Assembly: GCF_002865645.1 (NCBI RefSeq)
Contig: NW_020194667.1
Location: forward strand, 124,001-188,000
DNA length: 64,000 bases
Source of the DNA: Hyaloscypha bicolor E
Taxonomy: Eukaryota > Ascomycota > Leotiomycetes > Helotiales > Hyaloscyphaceae
Direction: 5' to 3'
Shown here: in pieces, positions 13,333-25,860 of the stretch
How positions within the stretch are numbered: position 1 is the stretch's first letter
How the letters are laid out: each line of letters begins with the position of its first letter
The notes under the pieces: model-generated
Database searches by the model: none
What the model saw: the letters and a program-made list of their open reading frames with translations, nothing else
What the model was told of the DNA's origin: nothing
Translations under genes and position numbers: made by a program

Positions 13333-15693
13333 ATTCGGGGCCAGACCTCCGTTTGAACTGCCGGATCCGGCCTGGCGTGATCGTGTGGCCTCAGCGGGCT
13401 GATGACGCTGTTCCCACGAATCACGGCATATCCGCACCCCCTCTCTCGGTAGTGCTCTGCAATCTCTAATCTAGTAAGCCGAAGACTGGGGCTTTGGGCC
13501 TGTGGCTCGCGCACCAACACTAGTAACAAGGTTACAAGGAGCAACGCTACAAAGCGTGGATCAACGATTCTCCTTCTTCTTACGGGAATTTTAGGCGAGA
13601 CATAGCCAATTGGAAGCTTCGACGCTTCTTGTCTGTGCCTCAGACTTTGGAAACTAACTAGTTTCAGGTTGTGGATTGAGGGTGGAGCACTTGGTGCCCC
13701 TTTCTTACGGACGTAAGAAAGGTGGACGCTTTGGGGACGATGGGGCCTGACCTCCCTCTCCCTCAAAGACAAATTTGAATTTTTGACAAGCAGCGTGATG
13801 CCCCTCGTGCGAAAAGGCTCCCGTGATTGCAGTTTCGGCGTGTGCTCCGGCAAGCAATCTTGCAATACGGAGCTCCTATTATCGGTATTGCTCTTGCTTG
13901 ACCCCCCTTCGGCACACGGGTGTTGCACTGATCCCCCTCCTCATCTAGTTTACCCAGTTACCGGTATGAAATACGTTGTAATCTGATGTACAACGTGGCC
14001 GTCTATTCTTAGCATTTCGTGCAGCTTGTTGGTGATCCCGGCAGAAGTGAGAGATCGTAATCTAACCAATCACGATGGATTCCAGGGGGGGATCTGAGGG
14101 CTCCTGTTGCCCGGGTTCTTTAACCTTTGTCCGAACTTTGATCGGTAGCATGAATTCCTGTCTCTGGTCCGGTGGGAGGGGTCCTAATCCCGAGAAATGG
14201 CAGCGCCTGGTGACGCTGGTGTGCAGCGCCAGGGATCTGAGGGCGCTCCCCAGGCCCGCAGCAGGATCCAAATGCTGGTCCATGCACCTTTCGGGCGTGT
14301 TGCAGCGCTTGCAATTTTCCTGTGGTTTGCGCTAGCATGATTCGCTGTTTTGACTTCTCCGTCCCATGTTGGGCATTTTGAAGGAGGCGCCGGCAGAGAC
14401 TTTGATCGCCGAAGTCCCAAGAGGGATGAGGGGAAACGGGCCACGAAGCATTTTGAGGAGGAGGGAAGACCCTGGGCTTCAGGGCAGGGGCTCGGGGGGA
14501 AATCCGATGACAACCATGGGGTGGGGAAGAGACTTCTGTTGCACGCCCATCAACTGTTGTTGACTCGTAGGTTTGGACTCGAGTAGTCTGGTCGAGTCGA
14601 CTGCCTAGTACCAGCCATGCACGCCCACGAGTCGTCGTGACTCGTGAGCTACGGTATTACAGTAGTTCGACCTGCGTTTCCTGGCGAGATGGTAATCCAA
14701 TGTACTGTACAGCACGTCTCGCGGACTCTTCGGCACATTGCTCCGACGGCATCCTGCTGGACTCTGGAGTCACTGTATCGAGTTCGTGGAACGCTTGGCG
14801 ACATCGCCGAGCTGTCCCGAGCTCCCCCCACCCCATAATTTACCTGAGGAGCCTGTCCATGCGGGCCACGCCTCTGGCGCTTGTTCCTGCAGCGGCGTGG
14901 CACAATCGGGGACCCAGAAGAATCGGGACTGAGAAACATCCCTGCTCGGTATTTTCTGATCGTGTGAACGGCACATGGATTATTTGAGAAACTGAGACCT
15001 GTCTCTCGATTGCCGCGACGGTTGAACAATTCCGTTGCTCCTCCCCACCATCGAGACTCGATTATTCATTGATTCAGCACCACGGACGGTACATCGTGAG
15101 GTCGTCGTGGCCTGGATCCGGAGAGACTTGCGACATGCCCCCGCATGCCACGGCCCGTCCGCGGCATTGTTTGGAGATATGCAAGCCGGTCCGGTTTTGG
15201 GCAGTAAGTTGTTGGTTCTGGGGTCGAATTTCTTCATTCTGAGAGCCAGAATGGAGGTTTCCGCAGGCGAGTAGTGCCGAAGTGAGAGCTCATCACGACA
15301 AGTGTCTGACCCAGGCGCTGGCAAGAAAGAAAGATACTTTTCTAGCTTCAAGCTTCAAGCTTGTAACTGGAACGTCCTGCAGGCTGCATGCCATCTTCAA
15401 CGCGCCGCAGCCCATCATCTGATGTTTGTTCGCCAATCTTGGTGGTGAAGACCAGGAGGCCGGGCGAGTGGTGGGACACTGAAACCTGCCTCTCCCTCCA
15501 ACTTCCAAGCCTTCTTCGCCAGACGCCGTCTCCGCCACATCAATATTCCTACCCCCGTCTTATCAACAGCCCCTCACGCCGTTTGACACATTGATACGCC
15601 CTCCGCACCCCGCGGCCGAGATTGGGAAAAGCAGAACGTCTCCCGTGAACGGTGGGGTGTCGCACAGTGCACACGAACCCGCACAATGGGCCC

Positions 15694-15734
15694 TTCTCTC
15701 TCTCTTTCTCTCTCTCTCCCTCTCTCTCTCCCCC
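15694..15734. repeat. CT/TC microsatellite
   Basis: About 40 bases of alternating C and T with few interruptions, a polypyrimidine tract of the kind found in fungal promoters. Confidence 0.9.
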
Positions 15735-16671
15735 TGGGCCGGGTTCGCAGTTCCGTATCCGATGCCGTGGGTTCGTGACAGAAAGCTGGCCGCGAGCTTC
15801 CCTCGTTGTGCAATGATCCTCCGGGAGCTACGAGTAAGTTGCAGAAGTCTGGCTGGAAGTTTGGAACGCTCTGTCAAGATCTACATCGCGAAGGAAGCGC
15901 CAGAAGCAGTGGGAGCACACCTGCGTTAGGCTTTGCTTGGCTTAGTCGCATCGGGACAAGTGCCGAATCCAGCTTGGTGGGATTCCCATCACTTGCATAC
16001 ACGTCGCTCCACAGGGCGGAACGCACCAGCGAAACGTTACCACGGCATCCATGGCTCGAACGGCAGCTGGCAGCTGGCAGTTGTAGCTCCGGCCGTCAAG
16101 AATCGAAGGAGTCCATCCGTATGTCGTAGCTGTGGCCAGTGAAGTGTGTTGTATAGGTAGAGCCTTGTCGAGTGTGGTGGGTGGACGTAGATGTCGGATG
16201 TAGGGTTATCCAGGTGAGGGGCCCTTGATGATCACCATGACTTGGGCCCAAAAATACCTCGGAGCCTCGCTACCACGGTTATATTCGTAAGGCAACGCAA
16301 TGCAATGCGAGCGCGAGCCTGATGCCCGTCACCGACATGTCATATCGGACAGTACCGTACAGGCTGTCAGCCACTGTGACTGTGCAACCTGACGCCGCAG
16401 AGATGAGCAAGAAGTGGGCGCTCATCAAGTAAGTGTAAAAACAGGTGGCCGGGTAATAATGATGGCTTCTGCAGACTGCGGTGTCCTGTTTCTCGGCAAG
16501 AAGTTCCACCGCAAGGGAGAGTAACCTCTTTCTCGTAATCCACGCGACAAGCGACCCGGAGATGTGGGAACAAACTAATAATCAGTGAGCCCATGCTCCA
16601 GCCGGGTTTCCAGGGCCACGAGAGTAGTAGCCAAGAGGAAAGCCTTTTTTTTTTCTCGGGGGGCCTTGGGC

Positions 16672-16718
16672 GAGGAGGGGAGAGGGAGAGGGAGAGGGGG
16701 AGGGGGGAGGGGGGGTGG
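16672..16718. repeat. G-rich purine tract with G-quadruplex potential
   Basis: GGGAGAGG-type units followed by runs of five to seven G residues. More than four G3+ runs lie within 50 bases on the plus strand. Confidence 0.8.
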
Positions 16719-16829
16719 CAGCAGCCATCCCGAGACGCGAACCCATGATCGCAGCAGGCCGTTTCGGTGTGGGCTGAATGCTGAATCGAGGGCGACGGAG
16801 CCTTCTTGGGAGGTTGGGAGGGGCTACGG

Positions 16830-16869
16830 AGTACAGTACAGTACAGTGCAGTACAGTGCAGTGCAGTAA
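16830..16869. repeat. GTACA/GTGCA pentamer tandem repeat
   Basis: About eight copies of a five-base unit alternating gtaca and gtgca. Confidence 0.9.
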
Positions 16870-17013
16870 ATTTACGATGCAATTACCTGTCTATAGCGGC
16901 CGTCTGCTATGACCGTCGCCCCGGTGGAGTTTCCCGATTCCGGCTACTGGGAAACGGGGACATGTTCGGCTGGGATGTGTGGCATCACGCTTCCTCCCGG
17001 GGGGCAGGGGGCA

Positions 17014-17073
17014 CCATGCTCTGCCATGCTCTGCCATGCTATGCCATGCTATCATCCCATGCTGTGCCATGCC
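17014..17073. repeat. Ten-base ccatgctctg-type tandem repeat
   Basis: Four close copies of a ten-base unit (ccatgctctg / ccatgctatg), then diverged copies. Confidence 0.85.
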
Positions 17074-17208
17074 AGACCAGCATAATTGCCAACTTATTAC
17101 GGAGGTACTCCGTACTCCGTACAGCACAGGAAAACTGTGTGCGGCCGCAGCTGCAACACTCCCACCACGCCCATGCCCACCCTCCAGCGCGAAATCACTC
17201 CCCGAGGC

Positions 17209-17272
17209 TCCATCTCCATCTCCATCTTCACTCCTCCTCCATCACACTCCTCCTCCATCTCACTCCTCCTCC
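17209..17272. repeat. CTCCATC / CTCCTC imperfect repeat
   Basis: Imperfect repeats of ctccat and ctcctcc units forming a polypyrimidine-rich stretch. Confidence 0.8.
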
Positions 17273-17836
17273 ACAGGCTGCCCGTGTTGAGACAAGCGTT
17301 GCCGAGCAGGCCCAACTAAATTTACGACCATGGCCATATTTGTGATCCTGAGCGATATTGGCGCATTAAAATACGCACCACGTTCTCCGGCTCTTGCCCT
17401 GCCAGGCAGGAGTTCGGAGCGCGGTGCGTGATCTTGCACCGATGCATCATGGGTGGTTCATGGATTTGGCCCACTTCCGGCCACTGACGGCGCATGGAGC
17501 GCATGGCTTCGATCGCCGTAGGCGCCACCTCCTTTTACCCCACAAGTTCAAGTCCAAGTGGACTGTGGACCGTGGACCGTGGGCCAGGGCAGCAGGATCG
17601 CCTGGCCCTCCGCGCCCTCCCTCCCTCCCTCCCCTCCCCCCAAGACTCGCGCTGGGCTCGCGCTGAGCCCCTTCCTCTTGCTGAACCCGCCGTTTACTCC
17701 GTAGTCCCGGTGTGTGTGAGACGACTCGTCCACGAGGGCGGCTGGATCGAAGCGCAGCCATGGCCGCCACTCGCCTGAGTCGTGCTCCATGAGCAAATTA
17801 TCTGCCCCCTTTAGGGATAGACCACCTCTCCGAGGA

Positions 17837-17900
17837 ATATTCAGCGAATATCCAGAAATGCAAATATCCAAATATGCAAATATCCACATATCCACAGATC
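17837..17900. repeat. aaatatcc-type imperfect tandem repeat
   Basis: Repeated aatatcca / aatatgca units, locally AT-rich, about 840 bases upstream of the regulator start codon. Confidence 0.8.
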
Positions 17901-18741
17901 CAGATAAGGCTTTGTCCCGTCTATCTGGGTTGGGCGCTCGGCTGGCCTGAGTTAGAGCCGGAACTTATCATCTCACTGCTTGCGCCTCACTCACATCAGC
18001 CAAAGTAGCTGGCTGTTGGGCCTAGCTAGGTCTGGAGGGGGCTTGAAGACTAAGGTTACCTTTCTCTTTCCTACAAACCAGAGCTACTTCTCCCACAGGC
18101 CAATACCTCCCCGTCCCAAACATTCCCCTGCTACATATCCCGCACGTTGCATCGAACTACTTCTGCACGAGCCAGGTTCCTCATCCTTGGATCTATCCGT
18201 CAGTGACGCCTGCGCTACTAACTTACCCCCCCAGCCTTTTACAAAATTCGGACTTGCGCGAGCTGCCGTTTCCAGAAGAATGGGTATGGCCAAAGTCTTG
18301 GTCACTGCATGAGCCACAGATCCAATTTCTATCAGTACCGACAGGCGTTCTTCCATTGCAGATACATGAGTTGGACACCTCCCGTTGTATCTGTCACCTC
18401 TCGACGCGATTCCCGCTTGACCCACCACCACCTTTAAAGGGAGGCGTTCGGGGTGCGACCTCTCAGCAGCCATACCGCCAGCCCCCACCGGCACTACCGC
18501 GCGAATCGGGACAGACGGCACTCCGTTACGACTGCCGCTTGAAAACAAAGCTGTCTGCCTTCTTCTGGCTGGAAGTGCGTTGAATTCAACCGGCCCGTAA
18601 AAGGATATTCATCCTTCCTGAACGAGTCCGCTGGCAACAAAGACGAGCCGTGCCACAGAGATACCTCTATCCGAAAGAGATTCCAATATTTGATGTAGGA
18701 GGACGGCCCAGGCTACCTTGATAGGCCAACCAGCGCAGACT

Positions 18742-21700
18742 ATGACCCAGATCTACTCCGGGACGTTCATTTCTCCGTTGCATGAAAGGCCTTCTTCTTC
18801 TCACGACAAAAGTCGAGACCATTATACTCCAAGAGAGCTTCGACGTCCTGAGAAACATTCAGAGAAGCAGTACGAGGGGAATGGTTGGAAATTGACGCAG
18901 CCTCGTTCCCCAATGTTGGACACCGCGAAAGGACTCTATGAAGTTCCAGTACCAGAAGTTGGAGATATGTATCAAACACGGCCAGAGCTCAGTTACAAAC
19001 CACCCCGTGAGCAGCTACCTCCCTTGAGCAGCCTGTTTGGTTCAGCACCACCTCAAAATCGACCGGCTCAATCACCATATTCCGATGGCCATAGCCCCTC
19101 TTTCCCAGCGGGGTCTCCTCGAGATAGTCGACACCCAGCAACACCTGTACACCCTGACCGACCCTTTGAAAATTCTTACTTCCAACGACCACCATTATCT
19201 CGACATTCGTATGGATCAAGACCTGAACAAGTTGAAAGACTTGGTATTCCACCTCCCCCTCGACCAACACAGACAGGACCTAGACCCGAATCACCTCGAT
19301 ACGACTCGCGGTATGGTGTTGACGGCACGAGGACTCAAGGACCCGGACCCGTGAACGGATGGCCACACCATTCACAATCACAATCAAGGCCCTCATCCGA
19401 ATTTCTAGCCAGAGACACATCTTCCTCGTTTCGAGCTCACGCTGACCATCACCATCCACCCCCTCCTCCCCATAGACTCGAGTCAGACCCAAGAGCAGCC
19501 TACCGCGAAGCACCTCACAGCGCCCCTGTGACCCCAAGTTACCCACCAACACCTGCCAGCACAGTTGCGGGTGATGCGAACTCCACGAAGGATGGACTGG
19601 GTCCAAAGATTTGGACTGGAACGCAATTCTTGCCACGATTTGTTCGACAGGCTGAGGTACCAGGAGAAGGATTGTGTTATTTTTATGATGATGGAACCCA
19701 CTGCAAGACTGTGATCGATGGCGAGATCGTCAATGCCCACTGGGGTGTGACAAAGGCTGGGAAACCAAGAAAGCGACTTGCTATTGCTTGCATCACTTGC
19801 CGAGAGAAGAAGATCAAATGCGACCCAGACTATCCACGTTGCGTGCAGTGCGAGAAGTTTGGGAGGATATGCAAATTCAAGAACGCGTACGTGCCTTTCA
19901 TGAGCCCAAGCACATTCCTGTTGCCAGAGTCGTTGCGACAGAATCTGTGTCTCGAAGATTATCATACTGACTATGTTATACAGTCCTCGAGGTGGCCAAG
20001 GATCACCCGATACACCTCCAGCCGATCCAGAAGACAGCGTTTCCCGCCCAGTCTCATCGCGAGCTGATGCTGAATCTTTCAAAGGAGAGAAGCGTGAGAG
20101 CAGCCATTCTGTTTCTCCTCGGCAGCCACTCCGACAGGTAACTCCAGAGTCCGATACTCATCATGCAAAACGTCAGCGAAATGGCTACAATGACTTCACA
20201 CCGGTCGCTTCAGAAGCGTCTCCGCGACCGTCAGTTCACGAAATTCACTCCCCATCGACCCCTTGGATGGAAACTTCAGGCACTGGCCTCATTGATCACA
20301 ACAGTTTACTGCGGGAATGGCACACGAATCCTTATAGTGCTCACCCTGCTCTCGTCGCCGACCTCATCTCCGTATTCTTCAAACATGTTCCCGAGACAGC
20401 TCACTGTATGTTCCCGCCGGAACCTTTCAAGTCGTGGGTATTGTCAGCCAGTGAGAAGTCTGCCAATGACTTGATGTTGATTTACACCATCCTGGCTCTC
20501 GGAGCTGTCTTCTCCTTCAATCCAGGGCACCGACCACTTGGTGTCCAGTACGCTGCGATCTCCCGATACGCCTGCGATAACCGCGACTTCAGCATTCAGC
20601 TCGTCCAGTCTCGACTCCTTCTGTCTCTCTACTATTTCGCAACCAACAACCCGAACGACGCCTGGGATTTTTGCGGTGGAGCGTTGCGAGCAGCGAACGG
20701 CCTGAGGCTTAATTTAGAGATTGAGAAGAGCGATGATCATTTCCTCAAGGCCTATCCATATGGACTGAATCGCACTGGGTATGCTGAGTGCAGAAGGAGG
20801 ACGTTCTGGAGTTGCTACTTGTTGGATCGATTCAGCAGCTTCTGTTCTAGGCATTTGAGCGTCATTCATCCCGAAGATGTTTTCCTGCGACTCCCTTGCG
20901 ATACCAAGAGCTTTGAGTCGCAGGCAGACGTCCAGAACCCATATTTCGACATCGCCAACCCCGCTATTCACAGTGCGAACTGGACGATTGGATCCATGGC
21001 TTATCTCATTAATGTCTCTTCAATTTGGAGCGATGTTATGACACAGATTTATCGCTCTTCACAACGACTAACGCCGGCGACTTCTAATTCTGCATTCGCC
21101 TCTTTCTACGAGAACATCAACCAGCGTTTGCGAGCGTGGAATGACTCCCTACCCAGCTGCTACCTCTTCACAGCAGATAATCTCTTGAGAGCAGCGCGCT
21201 CCGGAAATCTTGGGACGTTCATGACCATGCACACAGTGTATCACACAACAGCCATGAAGCTTAACCGCCACATCCAGCATTCTGTTCTCTCTAGACCGCA
21301 ACTCCAACACCACATCTCCTTGGCACAACACCACGCCGAATCTCTCTTAGTGGTCATTGACACCCTCGCATCTCGTCGCTCTCCAGTTCCCTCGAGTCCA
21401 ACCAGCCTGACCGACATGCCCCCCAAATTCTCCTATCCCTTCGTCGGCTATTCAATCGTCTCAGCTATCGACATTTTGACCGCCAAAATCCCCATCTCTT
21501 CCATCTCCACCCGCCTCGCCTCCTTCAGCGGGGCGCAAACCATCCTCGCCGAACTCGCACCCTTCTGGCAAAGCGCCAAGAAGCAACAATCATTGGTCAT
21601 CCAACGCATCAGAGACTTGGCCGAGCTGGCCGCTGGACGAGACGATGCCGGCGAAGCAGGGGCTGTCGGGTTCAAGTTTGGGGCTATGGGCGCTGTGATG

Positions 21701-21787
21701 AGGGAGAGTACCGGGGAAGGGATATTCGAAATGCGGGAGGCGATTGAGAAGACGTTTGCGAAGGATCACGATTGCCTTTACGCTTAA
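18742..21787 (+). CDS. Zn(II)2Cys6 transcription factor with fungal-specific TF domain
   Basis: Two exons, 18742-19886 and 19984-21787 (intron GTACGT...ACAG, 97 nt), encode 982 residues. The first ~280 residues are Pro/Ser/His-rich and disordered. A conserved block LCYFYDDGTHCKTVIDGE precedes the Zn cluster at residues ~350-377 with spacing C-x2-C-x6-C-x6-C-x2-C-x6-C (CITCREKKIKC start). The second exon carries the fungal-specific transcription factor domain (for example NPNDAWDFCGGALRAANGLR and RRRTFWSCYLLDRFSSF). It should act as a nuclear DNA-binding regulator. The extended block before the cluster recalls a conserved ascomycete subfamily that may include developmental regulators of the NosA/RosA type, but I cannot confirm that. 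The ATG was chosen as the first in frame; upstream exons are possible given the very long leader region. Confidence 0.9.
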
Positions 21788-23135
21788 ACGCCATTTCCTC
21801 ATTTACATATGCCTTTCAAGACTTCATTTTTGGCGTAAGAATAGCGTGGAAGGGTTGGATATTACGATTCAATGATGGGATATGGAAATCTGGGACCGAT
21901 GATACCTCACGGCGTTCAGTGTACATTTGGGAAATAGAGATCTCCACCATTTTGTACCATATCAGGCCTGTGCCAAAAGCTACATAGCGGGCTTCACACT
22001 TGCACATAGCACCCAAAATCCCAAAATCATAATGTTTTTACTCCCCATCATTTTCATTATCCTCATCTGACTCGATAGTATCGTCATCACCGTCATCGTC
22101 AAGTGATGAACATCAGGAAGAGTTCTTCCGCGTCTATCGATTGCCGGCGCTGTTTCGTAACAGTAGATCAGAGTTCCGAGAACACATCCGATCTTCCACT
22201 CTCCGATCAGCAGAGTTTCTCTCCACAAGCGGATACGATACCACCAATCAGAAAATCATGTTCAAAGCCCAATTTTGTACCTCCCCACGTTTTGGCATCT
22301 TGAGCAACGAGCAAACAGAAGCAAACGATTCCGAGAATCTGATAACCAAAACCTCACCTCAACAAAACCAAACACGAACACATCCAATGACCCCCTCACA
22401 GAACAAACCCCACCCCATCCCACCCAACAAAGACCCCCCTTTACCCCACCCACGTCACGTGCAGCTCCCGCGGCCCTTTCCCCCTTCCATCTCCCCCTCT
22501 CATTCGTTACATGAGCGAGGAAGCGCCATTAATTCCACTCCGTATCCCCACCAGCCCATCTCGGCCAAAATCCCGGGCCGAAGGTGAACCCAAAAACCAT
22601 GTCTCAAACCCAAAAAATCATCTTTGGCTGGGCGGCTTTTGTTTTACACTTTTTTTCAGGCCGCTTCCGTCGGGCACAAACAGGGTTCCCGACCACATCC
22701 CGAGTTAGACATTTCAAACTTACTTTACTTTACTTTACTGTAGCGCTGTTAAGGTTAGCTCCGTCCCGACGAGAATCAACTACCGGGATGAAGCTGATCC
22801 TGGACCTTTTTGGATATCTGGAGATGAGGGGGAGGGAGTCTAGATGTGTTAGTTAAGGGCTAAGGGGGACTTGTTTAGGGGTGACATCTTGTCGGCAACG
22901 TTACTGTTTGTGGTTAGTCATGGGTATTGGGAACCAAGTCACCCCTTGACTTAGCCGAATTATGGGATCTTCGCCAACAAGGGAGCTAGTATGAATTGAG
23001 AATTTTCTGCCACCGCCTTTGAACTTCAACCTTGGACTTTTGATGTTGAAGATGAGGTCAAGATTCAGGATCCAAGACCGTGAGTTTACAACACAACGGC
23101 AATAATGATAGGAAGATGACCCTTTCGCGACAACA
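21788..23135. other. Intergenic, regulator 3' end to WDR83 promoter
   Basis: No coding potential is visible. It includes a short (ttact)n tandem at about 22720-22742. Confidence 0.6.
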
Positions 23136-24248
23136 ATGGCCTTCCCATCCAAGCCATTGACCCAACTCCTGGGCTCAAACGGTACCTCCCCTCCTCGTCC
23201 CTCCTCACCCTCACCCCTCATCCAAAACATCAAACTAACACTCCCCCTCGAAGGCCCAGTCCACGCCCTAACCTACTCCTCCACCCCCTCAACCTACATC
23301 CTAACCGGCTCCTCCGACCGTTCCATCCGCCTCTACAACCCATCCCGGCCCGCCGCTGGCCCAACCAACCCCCTCGCGCCCCCCACGCCAACCCAGCTCA
23401 TCCAGACCTACACCGCGCACGGCTACGAAATCCTCGACCTGTGCGTCTCCAGCGACAACGCGGCGTTCGCCAGCGTCGGCGGCGACCGCGCCGTCTTCCT
23501 CTGGGACGTGGCGACGGCGCAGACGACGCGCCGCTTCGGCGGCGCCCAGGGCCACGCGGCCCGCATCAACTGCGTGTGCTACGGCGGCGCGGGAGAGTCC
23601 GTGTTGATCAGCGGGAGCTTCGACGCGTCGGTGCGGATGTGGGATGTTAGGAGTCAGTCCGGGAAGCCGATTATGGTGTTGAGCGATGCGAGGGATAGCG
23701 TCAGTGCGGTGCTTGTTGGAGAGGGCGGGTATGAGGTTTTCAGTGGGAGTGTGGATGGGAGGGTTAGGTGTTATGATGTTAGGGCGGGTAGGCTGGAGAC
23801 TGATGTTATTGGGGCGCCGGTTACGAGTTTGAAGCGGACGAGGGATGGGAAGGGGGTCTTGGTGGGGAGTTTGGATAGTTGTGTTAGGTTGATGGATAGG
23901 GATGGCGGCGGACTGTTGAGGGCGTATAGGGGGGAGGGGTTCAGGAATGATGAGTTTAGGTGCAGGAGTGCGTTTGGAGGGAATGAGAGATGGGTTGTTT
24001 GTGGGAATGAGGAGGTGAAGGGCGCGGATGGCGAGGTGGTGGTTTGGGATACTTTAAGTGGGAAGGTTGTGGAGAGGGTCAGGATCAAGGGGAGGGAAGG
24101 GGAGGCGAAGAAGAAGATTGGGCGGGATGGGAAGGAGAAGGAGGGGAGGAATGTGGTTAGTTGTGTCGCGTGGAAGGAGAATGGGAGGGGAGATCAGTGG
24201 TGCTGTGCTGGGACGGATGGTATCGTCACTGTTTTCGGCCCTCCTTGA
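23136..24248 (+). CDS. WD40 protein, WDR83/MORG1 homologue
   Basis: A single exon of 370 residues forming a seven-bladed WD40 propeller. Family-specific blocks follow the order of animal WDR83: TGSSDRSIRLYNP, YTAHGYEILDLCVSSDNA, GGDRAVFLWDVA, SGSFDASVRMWDVRSQ, DARDSVSAV, GSVDGRVRCYDVRAG and GSLDSCVRLMDRDGG. In animals WDR83 scaffolds ERK-pathway components and is found in spliceosomal C complexes, so a scaffold or splicing-linked role is expected here. The ATG lies in a good context (caacaATGG). A charged insertion (~residues 310-345, rich in K/E/R) precedes the last blade. It is convergent with the FAD monooxygenase, 243 bases from its stop. The N-terminal 25 residues are Pro/Ser-rich. Confidence 0.9.
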   Translation: MAFPSKPLTQLLGSNGTSPPRPSSPSPLIQNIKLTLPLEGPVHALTYSSTPSTYILTGSSDRSIRLYNPSRPAAGPTNPLAPPTPTQLIQTYTAHGYEILDLCVSSDNAAFASVGGDRAVFLWDVATAQTTRRFGGAQGHAARINCVCYGGAGESVLISGSFDASVRMWDVRSQSGKPIMVLSDARDSVSAVLVGEGGYEVFSGSVDGRVRCYDVRAGRLETDVIGAPVTSLKRTRDGKGVLVGSLDSCVRLMDRDGGGLLRAYRGEGFRNDEFRCRSAFGGNERWVVCGNEEVKGADGEVVVWDTLSGKVVERVRIKGREGEAKKKIGRDGKEKEGRNVVSCVAWKENGRGDQWCCAGTDGIVTVFGPP

Positions 24249-24491
24249 TTTTCAACCATCTCAGACTTCAACTACGACATCCTCTTTTGGATGGACCTGG
24301 ACGGAGAATCCGACAAATTCCCTCCAAACAGTCCGGTCCGAGCAGATGACCCTTCAGGGCCTCTGCACGAGGCTATACAATCGACTTCGCGGCGCTCCTG
24401 ATTGCACAGGAGTTGCATCACAGAGAGACGCTAGCAATGGAACAGGGTGGCATGGAGAAGAAGTTATAACATACGAGGCTCAATACACAAA

Positions 24492-25860
24492 TCAAACACT
24501 CGCAAAAAGCTCATCAAAACCCTCCTCCGCAACCTTCATACAATCATGCCCATAAATCTGCTTCTGAACATCAGCATCCGCCCACTTATCGGGCACCGCG
24601 CCTTTCTTCTCCTTAAGCAAGGCGAATTGCTTATCCCTCTCCGCCTTCGCGGCTCCATCTCCAAGATGTAGCGCTCGCCCCGACGCCGCAGCAAGCTCGA
24701 CCAACATCTCTGCTCTCTCTTTTCTCACTTTCTGATACACCTGGAGTGCCTTGTTGATACTCTCTGGAGATGAATCCGGACAGCGTGAGAGCACAACGCC
24801 CAGGACTGCTGCATCTTCGATTGCTTGTGCGGCTCCTTGTGCCAAGTGAGGAAGCGTGGGGTGACAGGAATCGCCAACGAGGGCTACTGAACCGTGTACC
24901 CAAGTCGGAAGCGGGGAGTGGACTCTGAGTTTCCACTCGCAAACCTCTCCATCGGGAACCAAGCTCAGCATCCTATGGATCATAGGGCAGAAATCGTCGA
25001 AAGTAGCCAGCATGATAGACTTGTCTCCCTTGGTCGTATACGTCGCGGACGGCGCAGAAGCGAAATTCTTATCCACTTGAGTCGTAGAGAGATTATAAAT
25101 CTGCTTATTAGACACCGGGTACGCGATGATATGTCTCTTCTCGCCAATCCAGCGAATGACTCGATCCGCATCAATCAACTCGAGAAGTTCCGGATCGTGG
25201 GCCATCTCTTCCCTCTTAAGCATGATTCGATACGCCGCCTGCTCGGTGTCCATGACTTTGGCATTGATGTTCAGGTCCTTAAGCATCTGGTCTCGAACCA
25301 CGCTCTTCAGGCCGTCGGCAGCGAGCAGAACGTCCGCTTCCACGGTATACGCTTCGCCATTCCGAGGCTGGACTTTCAAAATTGGCTCTGGACCCCAGGA
25401 TTCTACGCCCAAGGCGGCGGTGGAGAAGTGCACAGTGATGGCCTTTTCTTTCTTGCAGCCTTCGTAGAGGGAGCCTGCTAGGGAGGAGCGGTGGCCCACC
25501 ATATGGGGGTAACCGTACGTTTCTCTAATATATCGAAGGTCTACGTTTCCGAGCTCGCCATCCGTGGATCCCTGTCTGATGCTCGTCGTTTTGATATCGA
25601 CGGCTTCAGCTTCGATGTCTTTCCAGCAGCCGAGCCGGTCTAGGATTCTGGCCATGTTTGGAGCAAGTTGGATCCCTGCACCCACAAACCCGAGATTCGA
25701 GGCTGTCTCGAAGACTGAGATGTCCGTGAAGCCTTTCTTTGCTAGTGCGAGAGCGGTTGCAAGACCTCCCATCCCTGATCACGTGTCAGCTGGACGGTCT
25801 TTCTGTTCGAAAAGGGGCATTACCCGCTCCCACGATCACAATACGTAAATTCTTATCCAT
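24492..25860 (-). CDS. FAD-dependent monooxygenase, salicylate hydroxylase-like
   Basis: Two exons, complement(24492-25774) and complement(25824-25860) (intron GTAATG...TCAG, 49 nt), encode 439 residues. The junction rebuilds the Rossmann fingerprint IVIVGAGMGGLA (GxGxxG at residues 11-16). The DG motif lies at ~166-167 (LLAADGLKSVVR) and the GD motif at ~313-314 (VALVGDSCHPTLPHLAQG), giving the complete set for group A flavoprotein aromatic hydroxylases. Such enzymes use NAD(P)H and O2 to hydroxylate, or oxidatively decarboxylate, aromatic acids such as salicylate; the true substrate is unknown. No signal peptide is seen and the C-terminus lacks a clear peroxisomal signal. A dead CoA ligase gene lies about 0.8 kb beyond its start, suggesting a decayed aromatic-acid locus. 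Confidence 0.9.

Larger units (their letters stand above)
8112..18741. other. Long gene-free region of normal GC upstream of the Zn2Cys6 regulator
   Basis: Over 10.6 kb no ORF shows family resemblance, plausible exon chains or coding-like composition. The longest ORFs (246, 238 and 207 codons, around 11.7-13.9 kb) are low-complexity and overlap each other on both strands. The stretch is not RIP-degraded and contains several simple repeats listed separately. It may be an extended promoter and 5' leader of the regulator at 18742, possibly with non-coding transcripts. That role is inference. Confidence 0.6.

Noticed and set aside
11287..13928. Overlapping ORFs of 170-246 codons on both strands
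   Set aside because: They overlap each other in several frames, have no family resemblance and arise in GC-rich low-complexity sequence with few stop codons.
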